Shown here: piece after piece, positions 63,987 to 64,000 of the stretch
How the letters are laid out: each line of letters opens with the position of its first letter
Position numbering within the stretch: position 1 is the first letter of the stretch
Source of the DNA: Streptomyces neyagawaensis
GTDB lineage: Bacteria > Actinomycetota > Actinomycetes > Streptomycetales > Streptomycetaceae
Length of the DNA stretch: 64,000 bases
Direction: 5' to 3'
NCBI RefSeq assembly: GCF_023516595.1
Contig: NZ_JAMGBG010000053.1
Location: 62,001-126,000 of the forward strand
Position numbers and translations under genes: made by a program
The notes under the pieces: model-generated
Seen by the model: the letters and a program-made list of their open reading frames with translations, nothing else
The model's database searches: none
What the model was told of the DNA's origin: nothing

Positions 63987-64000
63987 CGTTCCGCCGACGG

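Overview
This window is a Streptomyces-type actinobacterial chromosome segment. The evidence is very high G+C, GTG and TTG starts, the zinc-type S14 protein, an Ala/Glu-rich L17 tail, a strongly acidic NusG N-terminus, Tat and lipoprotein exports, WhiJ/BldB/AbaA-like regulatory modules, and the ribosomal gene order known from Streptomyces. Most of it is housekeeping DNA read from the minus strand. In transcription order (right to left) this is tRNA-Trp, secE, nusG, rplK, rplA, a lipoprotein gene, rplJ, rplL, rpoB, rpoC; then rpsL, rpsG, fusA, tuf; then the S10, spc and alpha clusters from rpsJ to rplQ, with truA cut off at base 1. An aspartate aminotransferase gene (plus strand) closes the right end.

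Two accessory stretches interrupt this ribosomal super-region. Island A (about 18.0-35.7 kb) lies between tuf and rpsJ. It holds a membrane protein with a YrhB/Imm35-like C-terminus behind a 4 x 19-bp tandem repeat, a DUF1275 membrane protein, a two-gene RNA repair operon, a secreted protein, a VapBC pair with an operator-like palindrome, a DUF397/DUF5753/ATPase regulatory trio, an HTH protein with a Uma2-type nuclease, a xylan pair (GH10 xylanase and GH115 alpha-glucuronidase) and an ECF sigma factor with a membrane partner.

Island B (about 40.9-49.0 kb) lies between rpsL and rpoC. It has a DUF1707/DUF4190 membrane protein divergent from a six-gene plus-strand cluster: a Crp/Fnr-like cyclic-nucleotide regulator with a TTA codon at position 6, a class III cyclase-like protein, a protein with a degenerate P-loop and HEAT-like helices, a coiled-coil SPFH-like protein, a small three-helix membrane protein resembling Pycsar TM effectors (PycTM), and an M48 metalloprotease. 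It looks like a cyclic-nucleotide signalling or defence module that has not been clearly described.

The RNA repair operon is the other main candidate. An RNA ligase-polynucleotide kinase fusion is followed 4 bases later by a 958-residue protein. That protein joins an MJ1316 RNA-end recognition domain, an endonuclease/exonuclease/phosphatase domain, a 2H phosphoesterase and a poly(A)-polymerase-like nucleotidyltransferase, which together would cover all steps of end healing, sealing and 3' tailing.

Control signals readable by eye include HrdB-like promoters ahead of rpsJ, rpsL, rpoB, rplJ and secY, an L10 leader followed by an intrinsic-terminator-like hairpin ahead of rplJ, and hairpin terminators after rplQ, rplO, tuf, fusA, rpoC, rplL, rplA and nusG. 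No insertion sequence, prophage, CRISPR array or rRNA gene was seen.
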